Shown here: positions 44,386 through 52,864 of the stretch, piece after piece | Layout: each line of letters starts with the position of its first letter | How positions within the stretch are numbered: position 1 is the stretch's first letter | NCBI RefSeq assembly: GCF_019880585.1 | Contig: NZ_JAINVV010000007.1 | Location: 62,001-126,000 of the forward strand | Direction of reading: 5' to 3' | From: Sphingomonas colocasiae | Lineage (GTDB): Bacteria; Pseudomonadota; Alphaproteobacteria; Sphingomonadales; Sphingomonadaceae | Length of the DNA stretch: 64,000 nucleotides | Translations under genes and position numbers: made by a program | Notes under the pieces: generated by a model | Told to the model about the DNA's origin: nothing | Database searches by the model: none | What the model saw: only the letters and a program-made list of their open reading frames with translations

Positions 44386-46641
44386 ATGTCTCGACACATC
44401 CATCTCATCGCACTGCTGACCACCACATTGCTCGCCGCGCCGGCGATCGCCCAGGAAACCGACACCGCGCCGCGTGACGAGGGGGACATCATCGTCACCG
44501 CGCAGCGGCGCGAAAGCCGGTTGCAGGACGTGCCGCAGGCCGTGTCCGCCTTCGGCGGCGAGGCGCTCGGCCGGCTCGGCATCCGCGACACCGAAAGCCT
44601 GGTCCGCAACACGCCAAGCCTCACCTTCACGCCCGTCGGACCGGGCGAATCCAATATCGGGCTGCGCGGCCTTTCCACCGATCTCGGCCTCGCCCCCGCC
44701 GTCGCGGTCTATATCAACGACACGCCGTTCGACTTCCGCACCGATGCCTATAGCGGCACGCCCAATATCGACCTGTTCGACATGCAGCGCGTCGAGGTGC
44801 TGCGCGGGCCGCAGGGCACGCTGTTCGGATCGAGCTCCACGGGCGGGACGATCCGCTACATCACCAACCAGCCCGATCCTTCGGGCTTCGCCGCGCATGG
44901 CGAAGCCACCGTCAACAGCGTGAAGGGCGGCGGCGAGGGCTATGGCGCCAAGGCGGCGGTGAACCTGCCGCTGGCCACCAACCTCGCGCTGCGCGTGACC
45001 GGCAGCTATGAGAAGATCGCGGGCTATATCGATCGCTACGACGCGACGCTCGCCGGCTTCACATCGCCGCAGTCGAACGACAAGGTGGCCGAGAAGAACG
45101 CCAACGATGCCGTGATCCTGGCCGTTCGCGCCGCCCTGCGATGGGAAGCCGCCAGCGACCTGACGATCACGCCCAGCCTGTTCTATCAACGCATCCGCGC
45201 CGACAATCCGATCGCGACGCAGAGCAACCTGCCCGGTTTCGGCCGCGCGAGCGCCGTCGGCGGAGAACCCTCCCACACCAACCTGCTCGTCGCGAACCTG
45301 ACCGTCGAAAAGGAATTCGGCAGCCTCAAGCTCGTCTCGTCGAGTTCCTATCTCAACAAGAAATCGGACGCGGCGATCGACTATACCCCGCTGGGCTACA
45401 ATATCTTCGGCGCCTTCGCGCCGTTCGAGAGCCGGATGCCCGGAACGGCGGACAGCTATACCCAGGAACTGCGCCTGACATCGTCCAATGCCGGCCCGTT
45501 CAACTGGATCGCGGGCGTCTATTTCAGCCATACCGATCAATCGCTGGGCCAGATTTTCGACGGACAGCCATTCTCCGATCTGCTGAATGCCGAGTTCGGC
45601 CCCGCGCCGCGGCCGATCGGGCCGATCTTCTACGATTATCTCCAGCGGACGTCCGAACAGCAGATCGCGGGCTTCGCGGAGGTCAATTACAAACTCAGCG
45701 ATCAGCTCGAGCTGATCGCGGGCGTGCGCGCCTATCGCCTGAAGAACACGCTGGAGGCGACCTGCACCGAAGCCTTTCCCGGCATCTTGTGCGGCATCGA
45801 CACGCCGCGCATCACCGCGAAGAAGACCAGCGCCAGCCCGCGCTTCACCGTGAACTATCGCCCCAGCGACAACGCCACGCTTTATGCCACCGTCTCGCGC
45901 GGGTTCCGCGCCGGCGGCGCCAATGCCGCGATTCCGCCAGCGCTGGGCTGCGATCTCGCGAGTTCGGTGGGGCCGATCTTCAATCCCGATTCGGTCTGGA
46001 ACTACGAGCTTGGCGCGAAGATCGAGACGCCGAACCGGGTGCTGACGGTCAATGGCGCCGCCTATCGGATCGAGCAGAAGGGCATCCAGCTCACCATTCC
46101 CGATCCCTGCGGCTCCACCTTCTTCGCCAATGCCGGGGATGCGCGCATCGACGGCGCGGAACTGGAAATGAATCTGCGCCCGTCCAAACACATCACGCTG
46201 AGTGGGCAGATCAGCTATACCGACGCCAAATTCACCAGCGTGCCCGCCGATTTCGGCGCGGCGGCGGGCTATGCCAGGGGCGACGCCATCCCCGAGACGC
46301 CGCGCTGGAAATTCGCGCTTTCCTCCGAACTGCGCTATCCGGTGAACGAGGGATGGGAAGCCTATGCACGCGGAAGCTGGCAGCATGTCGGCAAGACGCC
46401 GTTCGGCATCGACGGCGTGGTCAGTTCAGGGCGCTTCCGCCCGGCTTATGACATCGCCAATTTCGACATCGGCGCTGAAGGGTCCAGCGTGGATATCAGC
46501 CTGTTCGTCCGCAACGCCTTCAACAAGCGCGGCATCCTCGCCATCGGTTCGGGCGCGGTCAGCACGATTCCCGGCGTGTTCGAGAACGTGACCTATGTGA
46601 CGCCGCGCACCATCGGCCTCACCATGCGGATCAAGGGCTGA
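44386..46641 (+). CDS. TonB-dependent receptor of the amidohydrolase cassette
   Basis: A 751-residue outer-membrane receptor behind AGGGGAGG. Signal peptide MSRHIHLIALLTTTLLAAPA (cut after AIAQ), TonB box-like DIIVTAQRRES, plug with VEVLRGPQGTLFGSSSTGG, and a barrel ending GLTMRIKG. There is no STN domain. It belongs to the large sphingomonad group for organic solutes, not iron. It is followed after six bases by the M24 gene, so it is in the same operon. The substrate is unknown. Confidence 0.92.
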   Translation: MSRHIHLIALLTTTLLAAPAIAQETDTAPRDEGDIIVTAQRRESRLQDVPQAVSAFGGEALGRLGIRDTESLVRNTPSLTFTPVGPGESNIGLRGLSTDLGLAPAVAVYINDTPFDFRTDAYSGTPNIDLFDMQRVEVLRGPQGTLFGSSSTGGTIRYITNQPDPSGFAAHGEATVNSVKGGGEGYGAKAAVNLPLATNLALRVTGSYEKIAGYIDRYDATLAGFTSPQSNDKVAEKNANDAVILAVRAALRWEAASDLTITPSLFYQRIRADNPIATQSNLPGFGRASAVGGEPSHTNLLVANLTVEKEFGSLKLVSSSSYLNKKSDAAIDYTPLGYNIFGAFAPFESRMPGTADSYTQELRLTSSNAGPFNWIAGVYFSHTDQSLGQIFDGQPFSDLLNAEFGPAPRPIGPIFYDYLQRTSEQQIAGFAEVNYKLSDQLELIAGVRAYRLKNTLEATCTEAFPGILCGIDTPRITAKKTSASPRFTVNYRPSDNATLYATVSRGFRAGGANAAIPPALGCDLASSVGPIFNPDSVWNYELGAKIETPNRVLTVNGAAYRIEQKGIQLTIPDPCGSTFFANAGDARIDGAELEMNLRPSKHITLSGQISYTDAKFTSVPADFGAAAGYARGDAIPETPRWKFALSSELRYPVNEGWEAYARGSWQHVGKTPFGIDGVVSSGRFRPAYDIANFDIGAEGSSVDISLFVRNAFNKRGILAIGSGAVSTIPGVFENVTYVTPRTIGLTMRIKG

Positions 46642-46647
46642 TCGATC

Positions 46648-47913
46648 GTGAGCGGCGGCAGCGTCTTCCCGCGCGAGGAATATGAGCAGCGCTGGCGGCG
46701 CGTGTGGGATGCGATGCGCGCGCGCGGCTACGAAACCTTGCTGGTCTGGTCGCGCGGCGCCGGATCCTATGACCGGCTCGGCAATGTCTATTGGCTGACC
46801 AACTATGCCAATACCGGGACCGGGCAGGATTGGGCGGACGATGTCCAGATGGGGAGCTGGACCTTTTCCGCCGTGCTGTTCCGGGGCGGACGCGAGCCGG
46901 AGCTGCACAGCGCGCAGCCGCCCGAGGAAACCGAATATCACAAGGCGGTGTGCGGCGATCTGATCGTGCACGAGCCCAGCGTGATCACCGGGCTCGCCGA
47001 ATATTTCCGCAAGCACGGCATAACAGGGCGCGTCGCCGTCGTCGGCGACGATGTGCTCCCCGGCCTCTATGACCGGCGGCTGCGGGCATTGACGCCGCAG
47101 ATCGAGTGGGTGACCGACGAATGGTTCCTGCTCGAACCCCAGCGCGTGAAATCGAAGCGCGAGCTTGATGTGTTCCGCACGGCGGGCGACATCGTCACCC
47201 ATGCGCTCGCCGCCGGCATGGACGCGATGATCGCGGGCGAGACCTCCGCGGCGGCGGCGGCGCGCACGGCGGCGGAGATCATGCGCCGTGGCGGCTGCTT
47301 CTCGCGCATCGACATGCATCACGGCGCGCATGCGGAGAAATACATCCTCGGCGACATGCTCCATGGCTATGACATGACCGCGCCCAACAAGGGCGACATG
47401 GTGCGCGGGTGGATCCAGGGGCCGATCTTCCAGGGCTATTGGCTCGATCCCGGCCGCAGCGCGGTGTGCGGCGGGCGATCGACCAGGGAGCAGCGCAACA
47501 TCCTGGAGGGATCGGCCGAGGTGTGCCGGGCGATCATCAAATCGATCCGACCGGGCATCACGCCCCGGCAACTGGGCGTGATCGGCGCGAAGGCGGCGGC
47601 GCCCTTCGAGGACGAGGCGCGCGACATCAAGGTGAATCTGGGGATTTTCGGGCATCAGATGGGCACATTCTATGGCCCGGACATCATTCCGGCGGGTGAC
47701 CCCGGCACCGGCCCGGTGGCGCCCGACGCATCGGGCTATGTGCCCATGCCCGGCGAGCTGGCGAATATCGACAAGCCCTATGAAACCGGCATGCTGATCG
47801 CGGTGGAGGCGTTCATGAAACATCCCGGCGTCGGCATGAGCGGGCTGGAGGATCATGTGATCGTGACCGAAACCGGCTGCGAGCAGATCACCAACACGCC
47901 GGTCTATATCTGA
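46648..47913 (+). CDS. M24-family (creatinase/prolidase-like) hydrolase
   Basis: A 421-residue pita-bread-fold protein starting at GTG six bases after the receptor stop. The N-terminal creatinase domain is residues 10-165 and the catalytic domain is 170-421. Of the five metal ligands of M24 aminopeptidases, the second Asp (Asp267, YWLDPGR), His336 (FGHQMG) and both C-terminal Glu (IAVEAF and VTETGCE) are present. The first Asp position is Trp255 (GDMVRGWIQ). That pattern recalls creatinase and related C-N hydrolases that work without the dinuclear metal. It is more likely an amide or amidine hydrolase than a true aminopeptidase. Confidence 0.85.
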   Translation: MSGGSVFPREEYEQRWRRVWDAMRARGYETLLVWSRGAGSYDRLGNVYWLTNYANTGTGQDWADDVQMGSWTFSAVLFRGGREPELHSAQPPEETEYHKAVCGDLIVHEPSVITGLAEYFRKHGITGRVAVVGDDVLPGLYDRRLRALTPQIEWVTDEWFLLEPQRVKSKRELDVFRTAGDIVTHALAAGMDAMIAGETSAAAAARTAAEIMRRGGCFSRIDMHHGAHAEKYILGDMLHGYDMTAPNKGDMVRGWIQGPIFQGYWLDPGRSAVCGGRSTREQRNILEGSAEVCRAIIKSIRPGITPRQLGVIGAKAAAPFEDEARDIKVNLGIFGHQMGTFYGPDIIPAGDPGTGPVAPDASGYVPMPGELANIDKPYETGMLIAVEAFMKHPGVGMSGLEDHVIVTETGCEQITNTPVYI

Positions 47914-47930
47914 GCGGCACGGAGCCAGCG

Positions 47931-48497
47931 ATGCGGACGACCCGTCGACAGTTCATCGCCCGCTCCGCGATCGGCGGCGCCGGCCTGTTCGCCGCGCCGC
48001 TGCTGGCGGGCGAGAGCGCGCGCGCCGGAGCGATGGTGGCACAGCCCGCGATGATCGCGACGATATCGCGCTATTCCCGCCTCTCTCCGCTGGACGGTTC
48101 GCGGATCGAGGCCGCCGCCTGGCTGGAGGCGGATCTGGGCGCGAGCCGCGCGATCGACGCGATCCGGCTGCATTCCGTGAAGCCGGGCGACGGATCGGCA
48201 TGCCGCCGGCCGGTTCGTTTCCGCATCCACGGATCGGACAGTCCGGCTTTCGACGATGCCGTGCCAATCGCCGACTGGCAGGCGGCGGGCCATGCCGATC
48301 CCTGCAACTTCATCGCGCGGTTTCCGCCCGCATCGGTGCGTGCCCGCCATCTCCGCATCGAAGCGACGCCCGACGGCACCACCGCCGACGGGCTGCGGCT
48401 GGCCGCGATCGAGATCCTCTCCGGCGGCACGATCCTGACCGTGACCGTGCGGGAGACATGCAGCCTTCACTGCCCCTTCCCGCACCGGGTGGGTTGA
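47931..48497 (+). CDS. Tat-exported protein with discoidin-like (F5/8C) domain
   Basis: A 188-residue protein that I cannot name. The N-terminus is a twin-arginine signal (TTRRQFIARSAIGGAGLFAA, cut near SARA). The rest resembles a carbohydrate-binding F5/8 type C module: WLEADLGASRAIDAIRLHSV, PVRFRIHGSDSP, ARHLRIEATP and LAAIEIL. The last 18 residues (TVRETCSLHCPFPHRVG) do not fit the fold and may mark a truncated longer enzyme. It lies 18 bases after the M24 gene and 75 bases before a palindromic repeat element. Confidence 0.65.
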   Translation: MRTTRRQFIARSAIGGAGLFAAPLLAGESARAGAMVAQPAMIATISRYSRLSPLDGSRIEAAAWLEADLGASRAIDAIRLHSVKPGDGSACRRPVRFRIHGSDSPAFDDAVPIADWQAAGHADPCNFIARFPPASVRARHLRIEATPDGTTADGLRLAAIEILSGGTILTVTVRETCSLHCPFPHRVG

Positions 48498-48572
48498 GGA
48501 CTGGGCAATCTACCCTGTCCGATATGCCAGCGCAGGCGGGACTATGCGCGATCCACTGATGCTCCCAAACGT

Positions 48573-48659
48573 GTCATCCCCGCGAAAGGGGATCCAGCTA
48601 TTCCGTGAAGCGTCCGGAAAAAGAAGAAGAAGCTGGATCCCCGCGTTCGCGGGGATGAC
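48573..48659. repeat. Palindromic intergenic element, copy 2 (87 bp)
   Basis: The arms at 48573-48599 and 48631-48659 are complementary apart from a two-base deletion in the left arm (GTCATCCCCGCGAA start). The centre (TTCCGTGAAGCGTCCGGAA, then AAGAAGAAG) matches the centre of the 13059-13147 copy, showing common descent and not chance palindromes. It lies between the discoidin-like gene and the convergent ABC1 kinase gene. Confidence 0.85.
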
Positions 48660-48690
48660 ACCGAAAAGGCACCGGATCGAGCCCCAACCC

Positions 48691-50205
48691 CTACGACAGC
48701 AGCAGCGCACCCGCGATCAGCGCCGCGCCCGTCAGGATGGCGGCGGCGATCCAGCGGCCGGCGGTGGCGAGCGCGGCCGAGAGCGCCGCGTGCGGGGCCG
48801 CCACATCGGCGGGATCAGCTTCCAGCCGGCGCACGGCGGCGCGCACCAGGCGCGGCGCGCCATCGCCCAGCTTGCCCAGCTCCCAGGCGAGCGCCTGCAC
48901 GGTCGGCCCCCAATGATCGGGCGACAGCCGCGCCCGCGCGATGCGCAGCGACGATCGCCGCATCGCCTGCGACAGATCGAAATCGGGCTCGATCGCGGAA
49001 AGCACGCCGTCGATCGTCACCAGCGCCTTGAAGATCAGCAGCAGGTCCGGCGGCAGGGTCAGCCCCTCGTCACGCATCATCGGCAGGAAATCGCCGACCA
49101 GCACGCTCAGCACCAGCGGGCCGCTGCCATGGCGCGCGACCAGCCGTTCGGCCGCGGACAGGATGCGATCGCGCGGCGCGCTTCCCGCCGACCAGACCGC
49201 CAATATATCGGCGAGCCGCGCGGGATCGCCGGTGTTCAGCGACTGGACGAAATCGATGAACTCCTCGCGCCGGCGCGGTGAGACATGGCCGATCATACCG
49301 AGATCGAGCAGCGCGATCCGGTTGCCGGGCAGGCACAGCAGGTTGCCGGGATGCGGATCGCCGTGGAAGCGGCCATTGACCAGCACCATATCGAGCACGA
49401 CATCCGCGCCCAGCGCGGCGATCGCGGCGGGATCGATGCCGGCGGCGCGCAGCGTGTCGCCATCGCGGGGCGGAACGCCCGCGACATAATCCATCACCAG
49501 CAAGGTTTCGGAGGTCCAGGCCCAGTGGATGGCGGGGATCACCACGCGCGGTTCCTCCGCGAAATCCGCGCGCAGCCGGTCGGCATTGCGGCCCTCGCCG
49601 GTGAAATCGAGTTCCTCCAGCACCGCTTCGGTGAGCTGGCGCATCATCGCGGCGGGCGCGAAGCGGCGAACCTCCGCGCTCGCGCTTTCCGCGACGGCGG
49701 CGAGCTGCGCGATCAGGCGGAGGTCCGCCTCCATGCGGGGGCGGATGCCGGGCCGGCGGATCTTGAGCACCACCGCGCGCCCGTCGGCCAAGGTTGCGCG
49801 GTGGACCTGCGCCATCGACGCGGCGGCCAGCGGCGCGGGATCGAAGCTGGCAAAGGCGGTTTCGGGCGGCTCGCCCAGCGCCGCTTCCACCGCCGGGCGC
49901 AGATCCTCGAACGCCAGCGTCGGCGCCTGGCTGTGCAGTTGCTCGAGTTCGGCGATCCATTCGGGCGACAGGAGATCGCCGCGCGTCGCCAGGATCTGGC
50001 CGAACTTGACGAACGTGGGGCCGAGCGCCTCGAGCGCGAGCCGCGTGCGACGCGGCAGGCCGTGGGGATCGCCATCACCCCCCTGCCCCGCATCTGCGAT
50101 GCCGAGCCGCGCCAGCACCACCCCCAGCCCGAAACGCGAGGCGACCTGCGCGATCTCGCCAAGGCGGTTCCGGTCGCGCGCGGCGACGAGCAAAGTCTTG
50201 ATCAT
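48691..50205 (-). CDS. ABC1/UbiB-family atypical kinase
   Basis: A 504-residue AarF/UbiB-type protein. Motifs: KFGQILATRGD (the family KxGQ), the Ala-rich nucleotide loop AAASMAQVHRA, the lysine in VVLKIRRPG, GRFHGDPHPGN (catalytic loop) and LLDLGMIG (metal Asp). A C-terminal pair of hydrophobic helices (about 475-504) anchors it to the membrane. Relatives assist ubiquinone biosynthesis as ATPases. No other ubi gene is nearby, and ABC1 paralogues outside the ubi operon also exist, so I leave out a symbol. Confidence 0.88.
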   Translation of the reverse strand: MIKTLLVAARDRNRLGEIAQVASRFGLGVVLARLGIADAGQGGDGDPHGLPRRTRLALEALGPTFVKFGQILATRGDLLSPEWIAELEQLHSQAPTLAFEDLRPAVEAALGEPPETAFASFDPAPLAAASMAQVHRATLADGRAVVLKIRRPGIRPRMEADLRLIAQLAAVAESASAEVRRFAPAAMMRQLTEAVLEELDFTGEGRNADRLRADFAEEPRVVIPAIHWAWTSETLLVMDYVAGVPPRDGDTLRAAGIDPAAIAALGADVVLDMVLVNGRFHGDPHPGNLLCLPGNRIALLDLGMIGHVSPRRREEFIDFVQSLNTGDPARLADILAVWSAGSAPRDRILSAAERLVARHGSGPLVLSVLVGDFLPMMRDEGLTLPPDLLLIFKALVTIDGVLSAIEPDFDLSQAMRRSSLRIARARLSPDHWGPTVQALAWELGKLGDGAPRLVRAAVRRLEADPADVAAPHAALSAALATAGRWIAAAILTGAALIAGALLLS

Positions 50206-50265
50206 GCCCGTCTTATCGCCCGCCCGCCGAGCGGGGGCAATCGGTTCGGCCCGGCTATTCCCCCG

Positions 50266-51714
50266 TCACGCCGCGAAGAACGGGAAGCGGACGGGGCGGT
50301 CGCGCGGGGTTCTGCTGTCCCCCGCTTCCGCGCTGCCCTCTTCCAGCGAGACGTTGCGCGTCTCCTCCCCCCAGATCCTCCACAGCAGCGCGGCGACCGG
50401 GCCGGGCAGCGCCAGCGCGATGAGGACGAGCAGCGCAGAGGACGGCGCGCCGGTCGACTGATAGGCGAAGGTCAGGAGCAGCGGCGCGAGCATGGCGCCG
50501 ACGCGGCCGATCGCCACCGACACGCCAAGCCCGGTCGCGCGCAAGCGGGTGGGCAGGATCTCCGCCGCGATCACATAGGCGGTGATATAGGCCCAGGTGA
50601 CGCCGAACTGCATCAGGCAATAGCTGAACACCATGCCTGGCAGGGTGGTGAAGGCGTAGAGCGGCAGGATCGCCAGCACGGTCAGGCTGTAGCTGACGAG
50701 CAAGGAGGTCCGCCGCCCCACCGCCTCGACCGAGACCGCGCCGACCATGCCGCCGAGCAGGGCCGCCGCATTACCCCAGAAATAATAGAGCGGCAGGTCC
50801 GCCGCCGGCACGTTCATTTCGGGCAGGATCACCAGCGCCATCAGCGCCAGCGCGCCATAGACGACCGCCGCCTGCGAGAAGTTGAGCACGCTCGCCAGCC
50901 CGCAGCGGTTGCGATAGCCGGTGGAGAGTTCGCGCAGGTTGCGCAGGAAGGACGGCGTCACCGGCATGAAGCTGGCCGGGGCATAGCGGCGGCGGGCGCT
51001 TTCGAAGGCGGGCGTGCCCTTGGCGGTCGCGGCGATCGCCTCGACGATCGCCTCCACCTCCGCGACGCGGCCCTGCTGGAGCAGCCAGCGCGGCGATTCC
51101 GGGATGGCGCGGCGCACCCAGAGGAAGAACAGCGCCAGCGTCGCCCCCAGGCCGAAACCGATGCGCCAGCCGATCTCGGGCGGAAACCAGCTGAAGAGCA
51201 GCCAGGACGCTCCGGCGGAAGCCATGGCGCCCAGCGGAAAGCCGGAGAGGATCAGCGCGTCGGTGCGGCCGCGATGCGCCTTGGGGAAAAATTCGCCCAT
51301 CGTCGCCGTCACCGCCGAATATTCGCCGCCCACCGCCAGCGCGGTCATGAAGCGGAAGAACAGGAAGGATTCATAATCCCAGGCGAAGGCGGTGCCGGTG
51401 GCGAACACGCCGTACCAGAGCAGGGTGGCGAGGAAGAGGCGCTTGCGCCCGAACCGATCGGCCAGATAGCCGAAGCCGATCGCCCCGATCAGCATGCCGA
51501 CCACCCAGATGCTGACGGCGAGCGACCCCTGCGCGGCGGACAGGTTCCACTGCGTCTTCAGCACGCCGAAGATGCTGCCGATGATGTTGGTCTCGAAGGA
51601 ATCGAGCGCCCAGCCCACGCCCAGCGCGATCGTCAGCGTGGTGTGGAAACGCGTCCAGGGCATGTTGTCGAGCCGCGCCAGCGCGTCGGTCTCGACCGGT
51701 GTTTCGGCAGTCAT
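50266..51714 (-). CDS. MFS transporter (aromatic-acid/sugar-porter type) of phosphonate locus
   Basis: A 482-residue major-facilitator permease. Motif A is clear in loop 2-3 (GYLADRFGRKRLF), and RFMTALAVGGEYSAVTATMGEFFP lies in helix 4/5, as in the SV2/AAHS group. I chose ATG 51714 behind AGGAGA; ATG 51738, directly after the dehydrogenase stop, would add eight residues. It is the last gene of the phnX-dehydrogenase-carrier operon and probably brings the organic substrate from periplasm to cytoplasm. The C-terminus is cytoplasmic and acidic. Confidence 0.87.
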   Translation of the reverse strand: MTAETPVETDALARLDNMPWTRFHTTLTIALGVGWALDSFETNIIGSIFGVLKTQWNLSAAQGSLAVSIWVVGMLIGAIGFGYLADRFGRKRLFLATLLWYGVFATGTAFAWDYESFLFFRFMTALAVGGEYSAVTATMGEFFPKAHRGRTDALILSGFPLGAMASAGASWLLFSWFPPEIGWRIGFGLGATLALFFLWVRRAIPESPRWLLQQGRVAEVEAIVEAIAATAKGTPAFESARRRYAPASFMPVTPSFLRNLRELSTGYRNRCGLASVLNFSQAAVVYGALALMALVILPEMNVPAADLPLYYFWGNAAALLGGMVGAVSVEAVGRRTSLLVSYSLTVLAILPLYAFTTLPGMVFSYCLMQFGVTWAYITAYVIAAEILPTRLRATGLGVSVAIGRVGAMLAPLLLTFAYQSTGAPSSALLVLIALALPGPVAALLWRIWGEETRNVSLEEGSAEAGDSRTPRDRPVRFPFFAA

Positions 51715-51739
51715 GGCCGTCTCCTGTGCCTGTGCCATG

Positions 51740-52864
51740 TTACGCTTCCGCGACGCCGGCGGCGGCGGCGGGAATGGCGATCGGGAAGCGATCCCGCGTT
51801 CCGATGAAATTGCGGCCCCTCGGCCCGGCGAAGGCGGCGTCGACGATCTCGCGCCATTCGTCAGGCGCGATGCCCAGCGCGTCGGGACCGGCGGCGACGC
51901 CGAGATCGTCGAGGAAGCGGCGCAGGCGGCCGGGGGCGGCATCCAGATCGCCGAACAGCCCCGCCAGCGCCGCGTCGCAATCCCCGTCCGCGCCGATCGC
52001 GGCCCGCATCACGTCTGGCAGGCAGAAGGAACAGGCGATGCCGTGCGCGATCCCGTGATCGAGCGTCACCGGATAGGAGATATTGTGCGCCAGCGCCGTG
52101 CGCGTGTTGGAAAAGGCGAGGCCGGCGCGGGTGGCGCCCAGCGCCATCACCGTGCGTGCGCCGACGTCCAGCGGATCGCCGTTCAGCCGGGCGAGGCCCG
52201 CCATCAGATCGCGCGCCGCCGCGACCGCGAAATCGCGCGTGACGGGCGTGGCGTTGACGTTCCACAGGCTTTCCAGCGCGTGCGACAGGGCATCGAGCCC
52301 GCTGGAGAGCGTGATCGGCCAGGGCAGGCTTTCGGTGATCCGGGGATCGACGAACACCGCCTCGGCATAAAGATCGTCACGATCGAGCGAGAGCTTGCGG
52401 CCCTGTTCGGGATCCCAGATCGTCGCCCATCGCGTCAGATCACTGCCGGTGCCCGATGTGGTGGGGATGGCGATGATGGGCAGCGCCGGGCGCTCGGGCG
52501 GCAGGCCGCTTTCCATATAATGGACGACCGGCGTGTAGCGGCCATGGCCCGCCGCCAGGAATTTCGCGGTATCCATCACCGATCCGCCGCCGAGCGCGAC
52601 GATCAGCGCGGGCTCCAGCCGCGCGGCGGTGAGGCGATCGCAGATGCGGTGCAGCATGGCGAGCGAGGGGTTGGGCTCGATATCGTCGACCGCCGCCAGC
52701 GGCGCGCCCGCGCGCCCCGCCAGATGCGCGCGCCACGGCCGCATCGCCGCGTCGGGATGGGTGACGAGCAGATAAGGGCGGCCGGCGATCGCATCCGCCA
52801 CCTCATCGAACACGCCATCGCCGAAATGCAGGCGGACGGGATTGTGGAATGACCAGCCGGTCAC
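51740..52864 (-). CDS. Fe-containing alcohol dehydrogenase, phosphonoacetaldehyde-reductase-like
   Basis: A 374-residue group III alcohol dehydrogenase. It starts at GTG overlapping the phnX stop (GTGA). The N-terminus FHNPVRLHFGDG is the pattern I associate with phosphonoacetaldehyde reductases (PhpC/FomC type). The nucleotide motif is ALGGGSVMDTAKFLA, followed by IPTTSGTGSD. The metal ligands lie in TLDHGIAHGIACSF and the preceding SHALES helix. Next to PhnX it would interconvert phosphonoacetaldehyde and 2-hydroxyethylphosphonate. In a catabolic setting the oxidising direction is expected. Confidence 0.8.
   Translation of the reverse strand: MTGWSFHNPVRLHFGDGVFDEVADAIAGRPYLLVTHPDAAMRPWRAHLAGRAGAPLAAVDDIEPNPSLAMLHRICDRLTAARLEPALIVALGGGSVMDTAKFLAAGHGRYTPVVHYMESGLPPERPALPIIAIPTTSGTGSDLTRWATIWDPEQGRKLSLDRDDLYAEAVFVDPRITESLPWPITLSSGLDALSHALESLWNVNATPVTRDFAVAAARDLMAGLARLNGDPLDVGARTVMALGATRAGLAFSNTRTALAHNISYPVTLDHGIAHGIACSFCLPDVMRAAIGADGDCDAALAGLFGDLDAAPGRLRRFLDDLGVAAGPDALGIAPDEWREIVDAAFAGPRGRNFIGTRDRFPIAIPAAAAGVAEA

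Noticed and set aside
48691-50205. Assignment as ubiB of the ubiquinone operon
   Set aside because: ABC1 motifs are present but ubiE and other ubi neighbours are absent, so a paralogue is equally possible.
49285-51807. 840-codon plus-strand frame across the ABC1 kinase and MFS genes
   Set aside because: It spans two opposite-strand genes and the gap between them, with Arg/Gln/Glu-rich nonsense composition.
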